From: Mesorhizobium denitrificans
Lineage (GTDB): Bacteria > Pseudomonadota > Alphaproteobacteria > Rhizobiales > Rhizobiaceae
Direction: 5' to 3'
Assembly: GCF_003403035.1 (NCBI RefSeq)
Contig: NZ_QURN01000017.1
Span: 1 to 64,000 of the forward strand
Length of the DNA: 64,000 bases
Shown: positions 16,444 to 25,259 of the stretch, piece by piece
Layout: each line of letters starts with the position of its first letter
How positions within the stretch are numbered: position 1 is the stretch's first letter
Made by a program: the position numbers and the translations under genes
The notes under the pieces: model-generated
Told to the model about the DNA's origin: nothing
Databases searched by the model: none
What the model saw: the letters and a program-made list of their open reading frames with translations, nothing else

Positions 16444-18272
16444 CGCCCTCTCCTTCCTTGACATGGTCCGTTCTCGCCGACATCAGCCGCGGTCGGCTCC
16501 GTACAACGATCCCTGATATCGACACCGCCGCTCATCCGATTATCGACCTGCTGACCAATGTGCTAGCGTTGGCGCAGTGTCAGTTCAAGACGGCGCTGAC
16601 GCCACACAGCGTCCAAGCTCATATCGAGGTAAGGCCCTCCCTTCCCGAAGGCGTCATAAGCGACGCCTACGATCTGATCGTGGAGGCGGTGACGGATCGT
16701 GCCCGTTCTACCGCATGGGGCAAGCAACTGCCGATCGGTCAGCATATCGACCAGGCAGGCTTTCTGCCCTTCGTCATCGACCTCCTGAAGGCTGGGGTGC
16801 CCCACGATTCAATCAGGGACATGGCCCGCCTTGTGTCGATGGCCATAAAGACATTGAATGCGGCGTTTCAGGCACTCGGCGATACACATTTGCACGCCGT
16901 TCTCAGCCGCGATCTTCCGGAGCGAGCGCGCAGATGGAAAGACGAACCCAAGTCCCTCAACCCAACCATAATCTGGGCACTCGCCACGCATCTATCGGGC
17001 GACCCTCAGCGGCCCGATATCATCATCCGCAGAGTGCAGGCCCTCCAATTGTACGCTGCGGTGTCCAATATCCTGACGGAGCGACCGATCACCGACGCCA
17101 TAGACGACGGTTTGCCTCTCAATCCCATCCTGGCCAAGCGCCTCGATATCTCCGAGACCGAGTTGCGCAGCCTGCGAGGCGCTCGCGAGCAGGAACGGAT
17201 GTTCACAAGCTTCGGCCCGGATTTCGTAACTGCGGTTCGAGAGCTGAAAGTCCATTCGGTTCCACTTCAGGAATGGCCAGGAAACGGCAAACCGGACCAG
17301 CCGCAGGCATGGCTGAACACACCATGGTTGACACTGCGCGAACCGCAACTTCTGAGGCCGGATCGCTTCGATCCGCAGGACGACGCAATGCGGGATGCAA
17401 TCGGGGCGTTCCGCGACGACATCCTGTGCCCACTCGTCATAGATCGCGCCAGGACGCGTTTCCCACAAATGCCGCGCCGCATTCGAGACTTTCTCTACGA
17501 TCTGCGGTTCCCGTCATCCACACTTCTTGAGTCTGCGGAACGCAAAGAGTTTCTAACGGCCGTCCGAACAGCTCTTGTCGGATCACGTGGGTCCAAGTCC
17601 TTTGCGGAAGCGGTTTCGATCTGGCATCGACGTGCAGCATCGATCGCCGCGGTTCGGCATGAGCATCGCGCCGAAAAGCGCGGATGGCCGGCAATATGCG
17701 AGCCCTGGCATAGCGTGAACGGCATCGATGTGATCGTGCCGCTGACAAGTGCTGCGGAACTGGTCGAGGAAGGCAACGCCCTCGATCATTGTGTCGGCAG
17801 CTACTACGACCCCTGCCGGCGCGGCGAGAAGCAGATCCTCTCCCTCCGGCGCAACGGCGCCCACGCTGCCACGATCGAGCTGAACCTTTCCGGCGACGAA
17901 AAAGACCTGTCCATGCAGGTCGGTCAATTCAGGACGTGGCGCAACGCGCGCCCCGATCAGGCGTCCCATGATGCGCTCAAAAATTTCCTCGCCGCGATCA
18001 ACCGCGGCGAGCACCGACTTCAGCGAAAGACCCTGATCGCACATCGCAAAGCCATGTGCGACGTCTGGGACGGATCATGGTCCACCCGGCGCCTGTCACT
18101 CGATCATGCCCGATCGGTCTTCCCACTTTATCTGAGCCTGTTGCCACGCGGTACGCCGGGCGATTTCGACCAATGGCGCGCCGCTGGAGACCTCGACGCT
18201 TCCATTGACCAGCTTCTGATCGCCATGGCTGGGGCCGAGCCCGAGGCCATTTTCGACTACATCCCCTGGTAA
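16440..18272 (+). CDS. PcfJ domain-containing protein
   Basis: A 610-residue protein whose C-terminal third carries the PcfJ signature: ELVEEGNALDHCVGSYYDPC (about 440-459), IL-SLRRNGAHAATIEL and the Gln-rich follow-up segment VGQFRTWRNARP. PcfJ-like proteins are encoded on conjugative plasmids and phages; their biochemical role is unsettled. The N-terminal 400 residues are mostly helical with no clear motif. The upstream acidic gene overlaps its start. Confidence 0.78.
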   Translation: MTPSPSLTWSVLADISRGRLRTTIPDIDTAAHPIIDLLTNVLALAQCQFKTALTPHSVQAHIEVRPSLPEGVISDAYDLIVEAVTDRARSTAWGKQLPIGQHIDQAGFLPFVIDLLKAGVPHDSIRDMARLVSMAIKTLNAAFQALGDTHLHAVLSRDLPERARRWKDEPKSLNPTIIWALATHLSGDPQRPDIIIRRVQALQLYAAVSNILTERPITDAIDDGLPLNPILAKRLDISETELRSLRGAREQERMFTSFGPDFVTAVRELKVHSVPLQEWPGNGKPDQPQAWLNTPWLTLREPQLLRPDRFDPQDDAMRDAIGAFRDDILCPLVIDRARTRFPQMPRRIRDFLYDLRFPSSTLLESAERKEFLTAVRTALVGSRGSKSFAEAVSIWHRRAASIAAVRHEHRAEKRGWPAICEPWHSVNGIDVIVPLTSAAELVEEGNALDHCVGSYYDPCRRGEKQILSLRRNGAHAATIELNLSGDEKDLSMQVGQFRTWRNARPDQASHDALKNFLAAINRGEHRLQRKTLIAHRKAMCDVWDGSWSTRRLSLDHARSVFPLYLSLLPRGTPGDFDQWRAAGDLDASIDQLLIAMAGAEPEAIFDYIPW

Positions 18273-18292
18273 ACACAAGCGGAGAGCAGAAA

Positions 18293-18955
18293 ATGCACCC
18301 TTATGATCATGCGCGATCCTCCGTGAAACTGCACGGCGGACGATGGCAGGACTACTTCGCCTATCACCATCATTTCGATTCCTCGAAATCGACGTTCTGC
18401 CATTTCACCCACCGCGCCCTGAAGCACCACACCGAAGGCGTAGCGGCAGCTCGTGAGATTTTTGGCGATCATATCGACAACAGCGACGGCGTCAGCGTCT
18501 CGACCGAGACGCTCGGCCGCCAGCATCTTGCCGAAGACTGCCGGATACTGCCTTCCGCATCCGACTGGGTAGAAGGATTCGAGCCGCCCAGCTGGCTGCC
18601 ATGCTTGACGCCGACAATAGAAGACCTCGTCGCCGACGACGTTCGCCGCTTTGGCGGCGATGCGGAAATCTACCATCCACTCCACGACTGGTTTTATCAA
18701 ACGAAGACATGGGTGGATGGGCCGGCCTGGTTCCTATTCAGGCACCATGCCTTCGGTGTGTTCCAGGCCGAGGAACGCTTTGGTCCGGTTCTCGGCGCTG
18801 CCGATCGCTCGGCCGTCCCGACTCGTGTCGTCGCAGAGCGTCATATTCAACGCGTACTTGGACGCACCCCGCCGGCATCCGAATTTCTGAGGCGCATCAA
18901 GGGCGAACGCTGGATGCTGCAGGCGACCTCGCCGAAAAAACTCGGCCTCGACTGA
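18293..18955 (+). CDS. Tandem DUF6915-like protein
   Basis: A 220-residue protein. The N-terminal half (about 3-95) fits DUF6915: HPYDHARSSVKLHGGRWQDY, HHHFDSSKSTFCHFTHRALK-HH and LGRQHLAEDCRILPSASDW. The second half (about 120-210) repeats the pattern in the same order: IYHPLHDWFYQTKTW, FRHHAFGVFQAEERFG, VAERHIQRVLG and PPASEFLRRIKGERW, so the gene seems to be an internal duplication. His-rich conserved positions suggest metal binding or a hydrolase-like site, but function is unknown. It starts 20 bases after pcfJ. Confidence 0.7.
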   Translation: MHPYDHARSSVKLHGGRWQDYFAYHHHFDSSKSTFCHFTHRALKHHTEGVAAAREIFGDHIDNSDGVSVSTETLGRQHLAEDCRILPSASDWVEGFEPPSWLPCLTPTIEDLVADDVRRFGGDAEIYHPLHDWFYQTKTWVDGPAWFLFRHHAFGVFQAEERFGPVLGAADRSAVPTRVVAERHIQRVLGRTPPASEFLRRIKGERWMLQATSPKKLGLD

Positions 18956-19117
18956 TGCTCGTGTGCCGCACTCCAGATCTGTTGCAGAGGCCCATTGCCC
19001 CTGCCTGCCGAGCGGCACACCGCTCCCACTACAGGTCGTTGAAAGTGGGCGGTTTGACCGGCTCTTCACCGCCAACCGCACTTTCAGTCCGAGATCGGAC
19101 AGCGCCCGTCGACGAAA

Positions 19118-19199
19118 GAGGAAAGAGGGCGGCCGGGGAGGGGCTGAAGCGGGGCGGTTGAGAGAGCGCCGCCCGGCCTGCCCCTTTTTGCTCTCCGGA
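19118..19199 (+). promoter_or_regulatory. Purine-rich structured leader of the antirestriction gene
   Basis: GAAAGAGGAAAGAGGGCGG, a GGGGAGGGGC tract, then GGTTGAGAGAGCGCC (19156-19170), GCCCGGCCTGCCCC and TTTTT, ending at a CTCTCCGGAG ribosome site 10 bases before the ATG at 19210. The GAGAG and CTCTC segments and the GGGC and GCCC blocks can pair. The layout closely matches the leader at 28575-28668 and is similar to those at 9440-9520 and 37350-37412. Confidence 0.55.
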
Positions 19200-19209
19200 G
19201 ATCTTATCC

Positions 19210-19632
19210 ATGTCGACATCTTCGATCACGCGCCAGGCTGCCACGGTGGTACCTGACGATCGACGCCACGACTTCATGCCGGCCATGTTCGGCATGCCGC
19301 TCATGATGGCCGCCGAATTTGCGATCTACAGCTTTATGGAAAAGCTGAGCCCGCTCGACTATCGCGGCGGTTATTGGCAATTCTTCGAGCTTGACAACAA
19401 GCCCCTGTTCATCGCGCCGACATCGAAACCACGATTTCGGATCACCGGCGATATCACCACGTTTCAGGGGGAAGTGTCCGCTGAAGCCGCCGGCATCATC
19501 GCCACTCTCTTCACCTGCTCGCACCTGTCCTTCCAGCATCCATCAGAGCTTCTTCCCGAAGGCTTCGCACGTCTCCATGCCTATGTAGACGGGCACGCGG
19601 AAGCCTCCGAGATCTTCCGGGCGATCGACTGA
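19210..19632 (+). CDS. Antirestriction protein, KlcA/ArdB family
   Basis: A 140-residue protein with the ArdB/KlcA layout: RRHDFMPAMFGMPLMMAAEF near the N-terminus, then LSPLDYRGGYWQFFELDNKP (about 43-62), then SAEAAGIIATLFTCSHLSF. Length and motif order match the family, which blocks type I restriction enzymes after plasmid entry without acting as a DNA mimic. It lies in the block transcribed toward the candidate origin of transfer, as expected for a leading-region gene that protects incoming DNA. It has a GGAG site and a structured leader. Confidence 0.85.
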   Translation: MSTSSITRQAATVVPDDRRHDFMPAMFGMPLMMAAEFAIYSFMEKLSPLDYRGGYWQFFELDNKPLFIAPTSKPRFRITGDITTFQGEVSAEAAGIIATLFTCSHLSFQHPSELLPEGFARLHAYVDGHAEASEIFRAID

Positions 19633-19719
19633 TCGTCACCTCGACCAGGCTCAGAGCGTCGGGTGCCCCGAACGCGCTGCCCGGCGATCAATCACAAGCA
19701 ACAGCTTTTCTCTCTCATC

Positions 19720-19743
19720 GCCCGGCTACCAAGTCGGGCACTT
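19720..19743 (+). terminator. Hairpin upstream of the DUF932 gene
   Basis: GCCCGGCT (19720-19727) pairs with AGTCGGGC (19732-19739), with one G-T pair, around ACCA; an AGGAG site and the ATG at 19765 follow. It belongs to the series of hairpins placed just before gene starts in this block. Confidence 0.6.
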
Positions 19744-19764
19744 TCGTTTCAGGAGCATTTCGAC

Positions 19765-20955
19765 ATGAACACCATGGTTTCCAATCCGCGCCCAGCATCG
19801 TCTGGGTTCAAGGTCGACATCTCGCGCGGCGAGAACATCGGCCGCGTTTCGTCCGAATGGTTCTCTCGACCCGACGACGAGCGCTATCTGTCTCTCTCGG
19901 ATCTCCATCGCGCAGTCAGCGACCGCACAGAACGAGCCCGCGTCCGAACCGTCGAAAGTGCTGCTATCCATGTTGAGGCGACCCGCGACAATGCCGAACG
20001 CCTGTCGCTGATCATACCGGGCGACCGCAGCGCACTGGCGCCGACCCATTGGAGCTACGGGCAGCTGTGCAGCCTCGTCGGCGCGCCAGCAACCTATATG
20101 CGGCAACTGCCCGCACCGCTCGCAGCGATAAACCTCCAGCATGGCCTTCTCAACCATCCTGCCGAACTGGTCAAAACGCTGGAGATGGATGACGGCCGCG
20201 TCGAACTACGCGCTGTGACTGGACCCGAATATGGTCGCATCTGGGACAAAGACCTTGTCGCCGCGGTGATGAGCATCGCCGGCAACGGCACGGGCGACAC
20301 GATGTGGAAAGTCCCAGGCGTCCTCGACTGGTCGAGCATGACGCACAATCCGCTTGTTGACATCACGAAGGACACGACCACGCTCTATGCCAGCGATCGT
20401 GATGTCTTCTTGTTTCTATGCGACGACACACATCCCATCGAGGCCGGACGCCTCCCCAATGGCGAGCCCGATTTGTACTTTCGCGGATTCTATGCCTGGA
20501 ACAGCGAGGTTGGCTCAAAAACCCTTGGAATTGCAAGCTTTTATCTGCGCGCCGTTTGTTGCAATCGCAACCTGTGGGGCGTCGAAAATTTTGAGGAAAT
20601 CACGATCCGGCATTCAAAATTCGCCGCCCACCGCTTCGCTCATGAGGCGGCTCCGGCGCTGACGAATTTCGCGAACTCCTCACCCGCGCCCTTCATCGCC
20701 GGCATTCGCGCGGCCCGCGAGCGGATAGTAGCGCGCAACGACGAGGATCGCGACAGCTTCCTGCGCAAGCGCGGTTTTTCCAAAACCGAGACAGGAAAAA
20801 TCATCGACACGGTGCTTCGGGAAGAAAGCCGGCCACCTGAATCGATTTTCGACTTTGTCCAGGGCATCACCGCGCTTGCTCGCGGCAAAACCCATCAGGA
20901 CACCCGACTGGAACTCGAAGGTAAGGCACGAAAGCTGCTCGAAAGCGCGGCCTGA
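19765..20955 (+). CDS. DUF932 domain-containing protein
   Basis: A 396-residue protein of the DUF932 family, related to phage and plasmid proteins such as LGT/YubP-type products of unknown function. Recognisable parts are THWSYGQLCSLVGAPATYMR (about 95-114), VTGPEYGRIWDKDLVAAV, ASDRDVFLFLCDDTHPIEAG and the core FRGFYAWNSEVGSKTLGIAS (about 234-253), followed by CCNRNLWGVENF. The ATG at 19765 after AGGAG was chosen; upstream codons of the open frame run through the hairpin. DUF932 genes are common in leading regions of conjugative plasmids beside antirestriction genes, as here. Confidence 0.85.
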   Translation: MNTMVSNPRPASSGFKVDISRGENIGRVSSEWFSRPDDERYLSLSDLHRAVSDRTERARVRTVESAAIHVEATRDNAERLSLIIPGDRSALAPTHWSYGQLCSLVGAPATYMRQLPAPLAAINLQHGLLNHPAELVKTLEMDDGRVELRAVTGPEYGRIWDKDLVAAVMSIAGNGTGDTMWKVPGVLDWSSMTHNPLVDITKDTTTLYASDRDVFLFLCDDTHPIEAGRLPNGEPDLYFRGFYAWNSEVGSKTLGIASFYLRAVCCNRNLWGVENFEEITIRHSKFAAHRFAHEAAPALTNFANSSPAPFIAGIRAARERIVARNDEDRDSFLRKRGFSKTETGKIIDTVLREESRPPESIFDFVQGITALARGKTHQDTRLELEGKARKLLESAA

Positions 20956-21149
20956 CGATCTTCCTGACTTCCAGCGCTTTCCCGGCCGTTCCGCCCCGTG
21001 GCCGGCCATCGAGATCGCGAGGCGGAACACACTTCGCCCAAACACGACACCTCGCCGCTGGGCACCATGGCGGCGAGCCAACAACCTCCAGATAGAAAGC
21101 CGCACAAAGCTTTCGATCCAACCAAAACCGCATCAAGCAGAGACAAGCC

Positions 21150-21368
21150 ATGACGGAGGATGACATCGTGTATGAAAACGGTCGGTTCTGGGTCGCCCGC
21201 CAATGCAACGCCTTCGTGGTTTATCGCTCAGCCATCACCTACAGCGTTTCCGATAGCGCATATGCCAGGACGCCGGATGGCCTGTCCGTCGCCCGCGCAC
21301 GACGCGACTATCTGGCAAATCGCTTTCGGTGCCAGTCGCGCACCAAAGCTGCTCGCCACTCCCGTTAA
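21150..21368 (+). CDS. Hypothetical small protein
   Basis: 72 residues: an acidic start (MTEDDIVYENGRFWVARQ) and a basic end (SRTKAARHSR). No recognised family. The roughly 195 bases before it contain a GGCCGTTCCGCCCCGTGGCCGGCC segment that can fold on itself, but no clear terminator. Confidence 0.5.
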   Translation: MTEDDIVYENGRFWVARQCNAFVVYRSAITYSVSDSAYARTPDGLSVARARRDYLANRFRCQSRTKAARHSR

Positions 21369-21407
21369 TCCCTCTCGCATCGTTACGCACCATCGAAGCC
21401 TGCCCGC

Positions 21408-21437
21408 AGCCCGGCCCTCGCGCCGGGCTTCCTCCTT
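21408..21437 (+). terminator. Hairpin upstream of the 21455 gene
   Basis: AGCCCGGC (21408-21415) pairs with GCCGGGCT (21422-21429) around a 6-base loop, followed by a pyrimidine-rich TTCCTCCTTTT tract and an AAAGGA site. Confidence 0.65.
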
Positions 21438-21454
21438 TTAGAAAGGACTCTCGT

Positions 21455-22342
21455 GTGACCGCTCTTCAGACGAAGATCACGACTTATCCGCCGCTTCCAA
21501 CTGCCGATATCACCGCACTCGAAAGGCTGATCCTAACGAAAGTGCTGGACTCCGCGGTAACGGAAGACGGCCTGAAACTCTACACCGACACAGGACCGAT
21601 GAACCCTGTCGCAGTCACGCGACGTGAACTGAGCCAGGCCGTCAATCGCTCGGACGCCAGTATTGGCAGTCTCCTCAGAGATTTCCTCGAACGTGACGTC
21701 CTGCGCATTTCTGCCGAAATAGGCCTCGATCCTGAAACCGTGATCTTCATAGACCTGGGAGAATTCCCGTGGCAGTTCATCGTCCAGGACATTCTCACGC
21801 GTTTATCGACAGCATGTGAATTTGTCGTCATCCAGTGGATCAGCGACAGGTCCCAGCGTCCGGATTCCTTCGGCGCAAGCGTGTCGCTGATCACGGAAAA
21901 CGGCATTTTCCATACAACAAGCCACGACCTGCTCGCGGACTTTCGCCGGCGCGACCGAGTACTCGCCGGCGAAACGTCGAATGCCCATAACGCCAATCCC
22001 ACACCGCTCGCTGAAATCGACGATGACAGCGTCATCGTTCCAAGGAAGATCGTCATCATCCACCCGCAAATGGGGGTATATCTCGGCCACTGCCTCGGGC
22101 TTGGATTCTGGACATTGCTCGATCCCGCCGGCCAATCCGAAGCTGTCGTTTTCGACAGCGTCGCCGACGCCCGAGCGCATATCGCGTCGTGGGAAAACGA
22201 GAACCGGCCCGACGACTACGGCTTTCACGAAGTTGCAGCGACCGGACGCTACGCCACAATCCCGATGCTGATCGAGGCGGGCCTTTCCCATCTTCTCGGC
22301 ACCATGGCCGGCACCAGCCCTGATCTGACTGGGTCAAGTTGA
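21455..22342 (+). CDS. Hypothetical protein
   Basis: 295 residues from a GTG start preceded by GAAAGGA. The first 90 residues look like an HTH or winged-helix region (VAVTRRELSQAVNRSDASIG then LLRDFLERDVLRIS). The middle has EFPWQFIVQDILTRLSTACE and the C-terminal half has VYLGHCLGLGFWTLLDPAGQ. No named family was recognised. It starts directly after a hairpin, like its neighbours, and is probably a plasmid core gene. Confidence 0.6.
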   Translation: MTALQTKITTYPPLPTADITALERLILTKVLDSAVTEDGLKLYTDTGPMNPVAVTRRELSQAVNRSDASIGSLLRDFLERDVLRISAEIGLDPETVIFIDLGEFPWQFIVQDILTRLSTACEFVVIQWISDRSQRPDSFGASVSLITENGIFHTTSHDLLADFRRRDRVLAGETSNAHNANPTPLAEIDDDSVIVPRKIVIIHPQMGVYLGHCLGLGFWTLLDPAGQSEAVVFDSVADARAHIASWENENRPDDYGFHEVAATGRYATIPMLIEAGLSHLLGTMAGTSPDLTGSS

Positions 22343-22366
22343 AACGTCTGAGAGCGAGGAAACGTC

Positions 22367-22903
22367 ATGACCAGCTTCAAAGCCAGGATCGAGATTTATC
22401 TTCATGCAGATTGCGAGGATGAGGCCCGCAATATCCTCGCCGAAACGATGCGCGACGTGTTTCGGGAGGTCTGCCCTTTCTCTTCGCCGATGATCGGTTG
22501 GCGCTTTTGCGACCGCGATGACCATCCTCAACCGAGCATGAGACCACCCATAGGACAAACGAATGCAGCGAAGGAAATCAACATGTCCCGCCTGAATGAT
22601 CCGCAAAATTTTCGCGGCCGCGTTGCCTATGCAGCACAGGTCATTGCGCGCGGAGGTGGCCACACGCGCGCGTTCGAAAATTGTTTCGAAAACGACGATG
22701 GCGACGAGGTCGCAGTCGCCATCCTGCGCCGGTCACGACGCAATCCCAAACTCGCAGCAAACCTGGCCAGGTACCTCGACGTGGCGTTGGTGGAAGACTG
22801 CGATCAGCAGATGGCGCATATTCCAACCCGCAAGCTTGGAATCGCCGCCGCTGCAACGCGAGCTCGCCGTACCGCAGCGCAAACACCACCTGAGGAAAAG
22901 TGA
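22367..22903 (+). CDS. Hypothetical two-part protein
   Basis: 178 residues. The first 60 (ARIEIYLHADCEDEARNILA, then SSPMIGWRFCDRDDHP) form a small alpha-beta unit; the second part starts at an internal MSRLNDPQNFRG with its own weak upstream A-rich site and is helical with a basic end (ATRARRTAAQ). It could be a fusion of two small plasmid proteins, or the second Met may start a separate product. No family recognised. Confidence 0.55.
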   Translation: MTSFKARIEIYLHADCEDEARNILAETMRDVFREVCPFSSPMIGWRFCDRDDHPQPSMRPPIGQTNAAKEINMSRLNDPQNFRGRVAYAAQVIARGGGHTRAFENCFENDDGDEVAVAILRRSRRNPKLAANLARYLDVALVEDCDQQMAHIPTRKLGIAAAATRARRTAAQTPPEEK

Positions 22904-22905
22904 CC

Positions 22906-23040
22906 ATGACGACCCGGAATCATCGCGTCGCACATGCTCATCGTAAATCGCGACGAACGCTTTTTTTGATGCGACCAGTGAGGGATCTGCTGCCCGGGCT
23001 TGCAAAGCTCGATCGCACCCCGTTGCACTGCTCTTGCTGA
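22906..23040 (+). CDS. Possible small basic protein
   Basis: 44 codons from an ATG 3 bases after the previous stop to a TGA at 23038-23040. The product is very basic (HRVAHAHRKSRRTLFLMRP). The upstream sequence GAGGAAAAG is an acceptable ribosome site. It may be a real coupled small gene or the chance 5' part of the toxin-antitoxin promoter region. Confidence 0.25.
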   Translation: MTTRNHRVAHAHRKSRRTLFLMRPVRDLLPGLAKLDRTPLHCSC

Positions 23041-23042
23041 AA

Positions 23043-23068
23043 ATAGCTAATTCACCTATTTTAGCGAG
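23043..23068. promoter_or_regulatory. Toxin-antitoxin operator
   Basis: AAATAG...CTATTT and GCTAA...TTAGC inverted repeats interlock within this AT-rich stretch just upstream of the antitoxin start (23086), with an AGGAG site in between. This is the usual place for autoregulation by a Phd/YefM-type antitoxin. Confidence 0.55.
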
Positions 23069-23085
23069 AACACAGGAGATGGCTA

Positions 23086-23337
23086 ATGTCGAGCTTTACC
23101 TTGACCGATCTCGGCAACCGCTCGGGCGAGGTCGTCGAAGCAGCTTTCCGAGGCCCGGTCGAAATCACCAAGCGCGGCAAGCGCAAGTTTGTCCTGCTCA
23201 CGGCGGAGCAATTCGACCGTCTCGCCGGTCGAAGCGCCCAGCGGGCATATCGTGTCGAGGATCTCACTCGCGATGAGCGAAATGAAATCCTCGCTGGTCT
23301 CGATGCCGTAGCAGCGGACGAAAACACCGATGGTTGA
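23086..23337 (+). CDS. Phd/YefM-family antitoxin
   Basis: 83 residues with the Phd/YefM fold: TLTDLGNRSGEVVEAAFRGP then VEITKRGKRKFVLLTAEQFD (about residues 5-45), in which the N-terminal part binds operator DNA as a dimer. The C-terminal tail (RVEDLTRDERNEILAGLDAV) is the likely toxin-binding segment. It overlaps the toxin gene by 8 bases. The pair would stabilise the plasmid by killing plasmid-free cells. Confidence 0.85.
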   Translation: MSSFTLTDLGNRSGEVVEAAFRGPVEITKRGKRKFVLLTAEQFDRLAGRSAQRAYRVEDLTRDERNEILAGLDAVAADENTDG

Positions 23338-23737
23338 TCCCCAGCATGGGGACGTCATCCTGTACTCCTACCTCTGGGCCCGCGAGCACGACAAAGGCGA
23401 GGAAAGCGGGCGCAAGGTGCGACCGACCTGCGTCATGATGATCGTCGCAGGAAAAAACGGAAAATCGAAACCATTGCTTTTTCCGGTAACCAGCCAACCG
23501 CCGCGAGTTGGAGCGCGCACGATAGAGATTCCAGAGACGGAAGCCCGACGTGCAGGACTCTATGTGCCCGCCTGGATCATTGTCGACGAGTTCAACACCG
23601 ACGATCTCGCGACATCCTGGGCGATTGATGACGCGAAACCGCTCGGCCGGTTTTCTCGTAAGTTCATGTCGCGCATTGCCGCCGAAGTCGCCGCCGCGAT
23701 CCGCGCAGGCGTCGCCCGCACCGTGCCGAGGCGTTGA
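23330..23737 (+). CDS. PemK/MazF-like toxin
   Basis: A 135-residue protein with a MazF-like beginning (GDVILYSYLWAREHDKGEES then GRKVRPTCVMMIV), in which the G-x-RP-x-V motif is the family signature, and a KPLLFPVTSQPP strand followed by an internal helical part. These toxins are sequence-specific mRNA endonucleases. It is longer than typical MazF (about 110) with a C-terminal basic helix. It is coupled to the Phd-like antitoxin; a Phd-MazF pairing is a mixed but known arrangement. Confidence 0.72.
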   Translation: MVDPQHGDVILYSYLWAREHDKGEESGRKVRPTCVMMIVAGKNGKSKPLLFPVTSQPPRVGARTIEIPETEARRAGLYVPAWIIVDEFNTDDLATSWAIDDAKPLGRFSRKFMSRIAAEVAAAIRAGVARTVPRR

Positions 23738-24023
23738 TCCGAGGCTCGCACCCAAGCTCACGAACACCGCTCTCGGCAACTTCCTCGATCGCGCGTGTAT
23801 AACAGGTCCTCCCGCTACAGGCGCACCTGGCATGTAGCGTGTCCCATGACGCCCAGAGGAAGAGAAGGGCCGCAGGGACCTGCGGTTGGGGCGAAGCCGT
23901 AGAGTTCCCCTGCGTCTCGGAGCAGGTTTTCGTTTCACTGCCGCCGAAGCAGCTCTGGTCTGAGCTTACAGCTCTCTATCGCGCGGATTGGCACCACGCG
24001 ATTCAACCGCCTTCACCGATCAC

Positions 24024-24055
24024 AATGCCCACCGGCCTCCCAACCGGTGGGCATT
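24024..24055 (+). terminator. 12-bp hairpin between the toxin and the 24082 gene
   Basis: AATGCCCACCGG (24024-24035) is perfectly complementary to CCGGTGGGCATT (24044-24055). About 150 bases upstream (23855-23900) a GAGGAAGAGAAGGG tract and GCGGTTGGGG resemble the leaders of other genes in the block. Confidence 0.65.
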
Positions 24056-24081
24056 TCCACGTCATTAGGTAAGGACACGTC

Positions 24082-24375
24082 ATGACATCCTATGAAACGC
24101 GCAGATTCGTCGTCGTCTCCACCGCCCATGTCTCGGAGGCGACAGCCAAATCTCTAGACGACCAACCAAACTCCAAATGGCCATGCCTCGGCGGACCCTA
24201 TGGAGAATATGCATGGTTCGTCTATGCCCATGATGAGAACAGTGCTCCCGAAAACGACGCTATTCCGGATGACCTCTTCGAGGTCATGACGTGGGCCCGG
24301 CGACAAGGGTTCGCGTACATCCTTCTCGATTGCGACGCCGACGAAGTCGATGGGCTGCCCGTCCATCGGTCGTAG
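24082..24375 (+). CDS. Hypothetical protein (DUF5983-like layout uncertain)
   Basis: 97 residues with VVVSTAHVSEATAKSLDDQP, then YGEYAWFVYAHDENSAPEND and a C-terminal FAYILLDCDADEVDGLPVH. Small plasmid proteins with a STAH...Y-G-WFVY...D-D-LP pattern occur beside DUF932 genes, but I cannot name the family with confidence. There is an AAGGA site 9 bases before the ATG. Confidence 0.6.
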   Translation: MTSYETRRFVVVSTAHVSEATAKSLDDQPNSKWPCLGGPYGEYAWFVYAHDENSAPENDAIPDDLFEVMTWARRQGFAYILLDCDADEVDGLPVHRS

Positions 24376-24524
24376 CACCACGTATTAAGCGCAGAGACCG
24401 ATACGACGATGTCCCCGGTCGAAATCCACTTCGCCGCCCACATCGAATTCTAGGTCCACGCGGCCGCACACGCGGGTAAAGCGCGGGACCTCGCTCTGCG
24501 ACTGATTCATCGAAGGAACACATA

Positions 24525-25259
24525 ATGGCCAGCAAAGCACTGTTTGCCGCTTTCGTCTTCGACGAAGCGCCCTACGCACAAGGATCCGGCTCCCTCGACC
24601 ATCACGTCCTCGACAGGGACCGGTCTCAATCGTCCTTCGCCGACCACCCCGGCATTTCGAGCCCAGTCATCTGGGACGACGTCGAAGATCTCATACTGGA
24701 ACATCGCGAGCACGAACCCGTCACCGTCAATTATCTAATCCAGCGAACGGCGACGCCCAGGAAGCACTTCGTGTTCACCCCGCAGACATGTCCTTCGAAC
24801 CATTGGAATGAAGGGGATGACGTCTGCGCTGACTGCGGTACGGCCCTCAACTCAGCTACCGATCCGACGTCTCAGGATAACCCCGCATCCGTTACGGCGC
24901 GACCCTTTCAAGCCCAACAATCGCCCGCCGCGCACGATGCGGTCGACAACCCCAACGATACCGTTGATGCCCTCATAAAGGCCGAACGCTTCATCTCAGG
25001 CTTCGAGGACAATGATACGCAGGAAGGCATTGCCGACATTCTCGCCGGCCTTCGCACTGCGATTCGCAGTGACCGACGTCGCCCCGATTTGCTCGAAACG
25101 TTAATGGGTTTGCGCGCCGCCGCAATGGGTTTCCGTTACAACGTCTACAATCGCGAACCGCGTCTGTCGCTCAGCGATGAGGGCGTGAACACGCTGAGCG
25201 TCGCCCTTCACAACGCAGAACGTATCATAGCAGGAATTGAGGAGTGGGCCGATGACTGA
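24525..25259 (+). CDS. Hypothetical protein with a zinc-knuckle-like segment
   Basis: 244 residues. A CPSNHWNEGDDVCADCG stretch (about 88-104) gives C/H-x-C-x2-C spacing suitable for zinc binding. A polar linker (about 105-145) follows, then a helical C-terminal domain (VDALIKAERFISGFEDNDTQ, LLETLMGLRAAAMGF). It overlaps the next gene by 8 bases. No named family recognised. Confidence 0.6.
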   Translation: MASKALFAAFVFDEAPYAQGSGSLDHHVLDRDRSQSSFADHPGISSPVIWDDVEDLILEHREHEPVTVNYLIQRTATPRKHFVFTPQTCPSNHWNEGDDVCADCGTALNSATDPTSQDNPASVTARPFQAQQSPAAHDAVDNPNDTVDALIKAERFISGFEDNDTQEGIADILAGLRTAIRSDRRRPDLLETLMGLRAAAMGFRYNVYNREPRLSLSDEGVNTLSVALHNAERIIAGIEEWADD

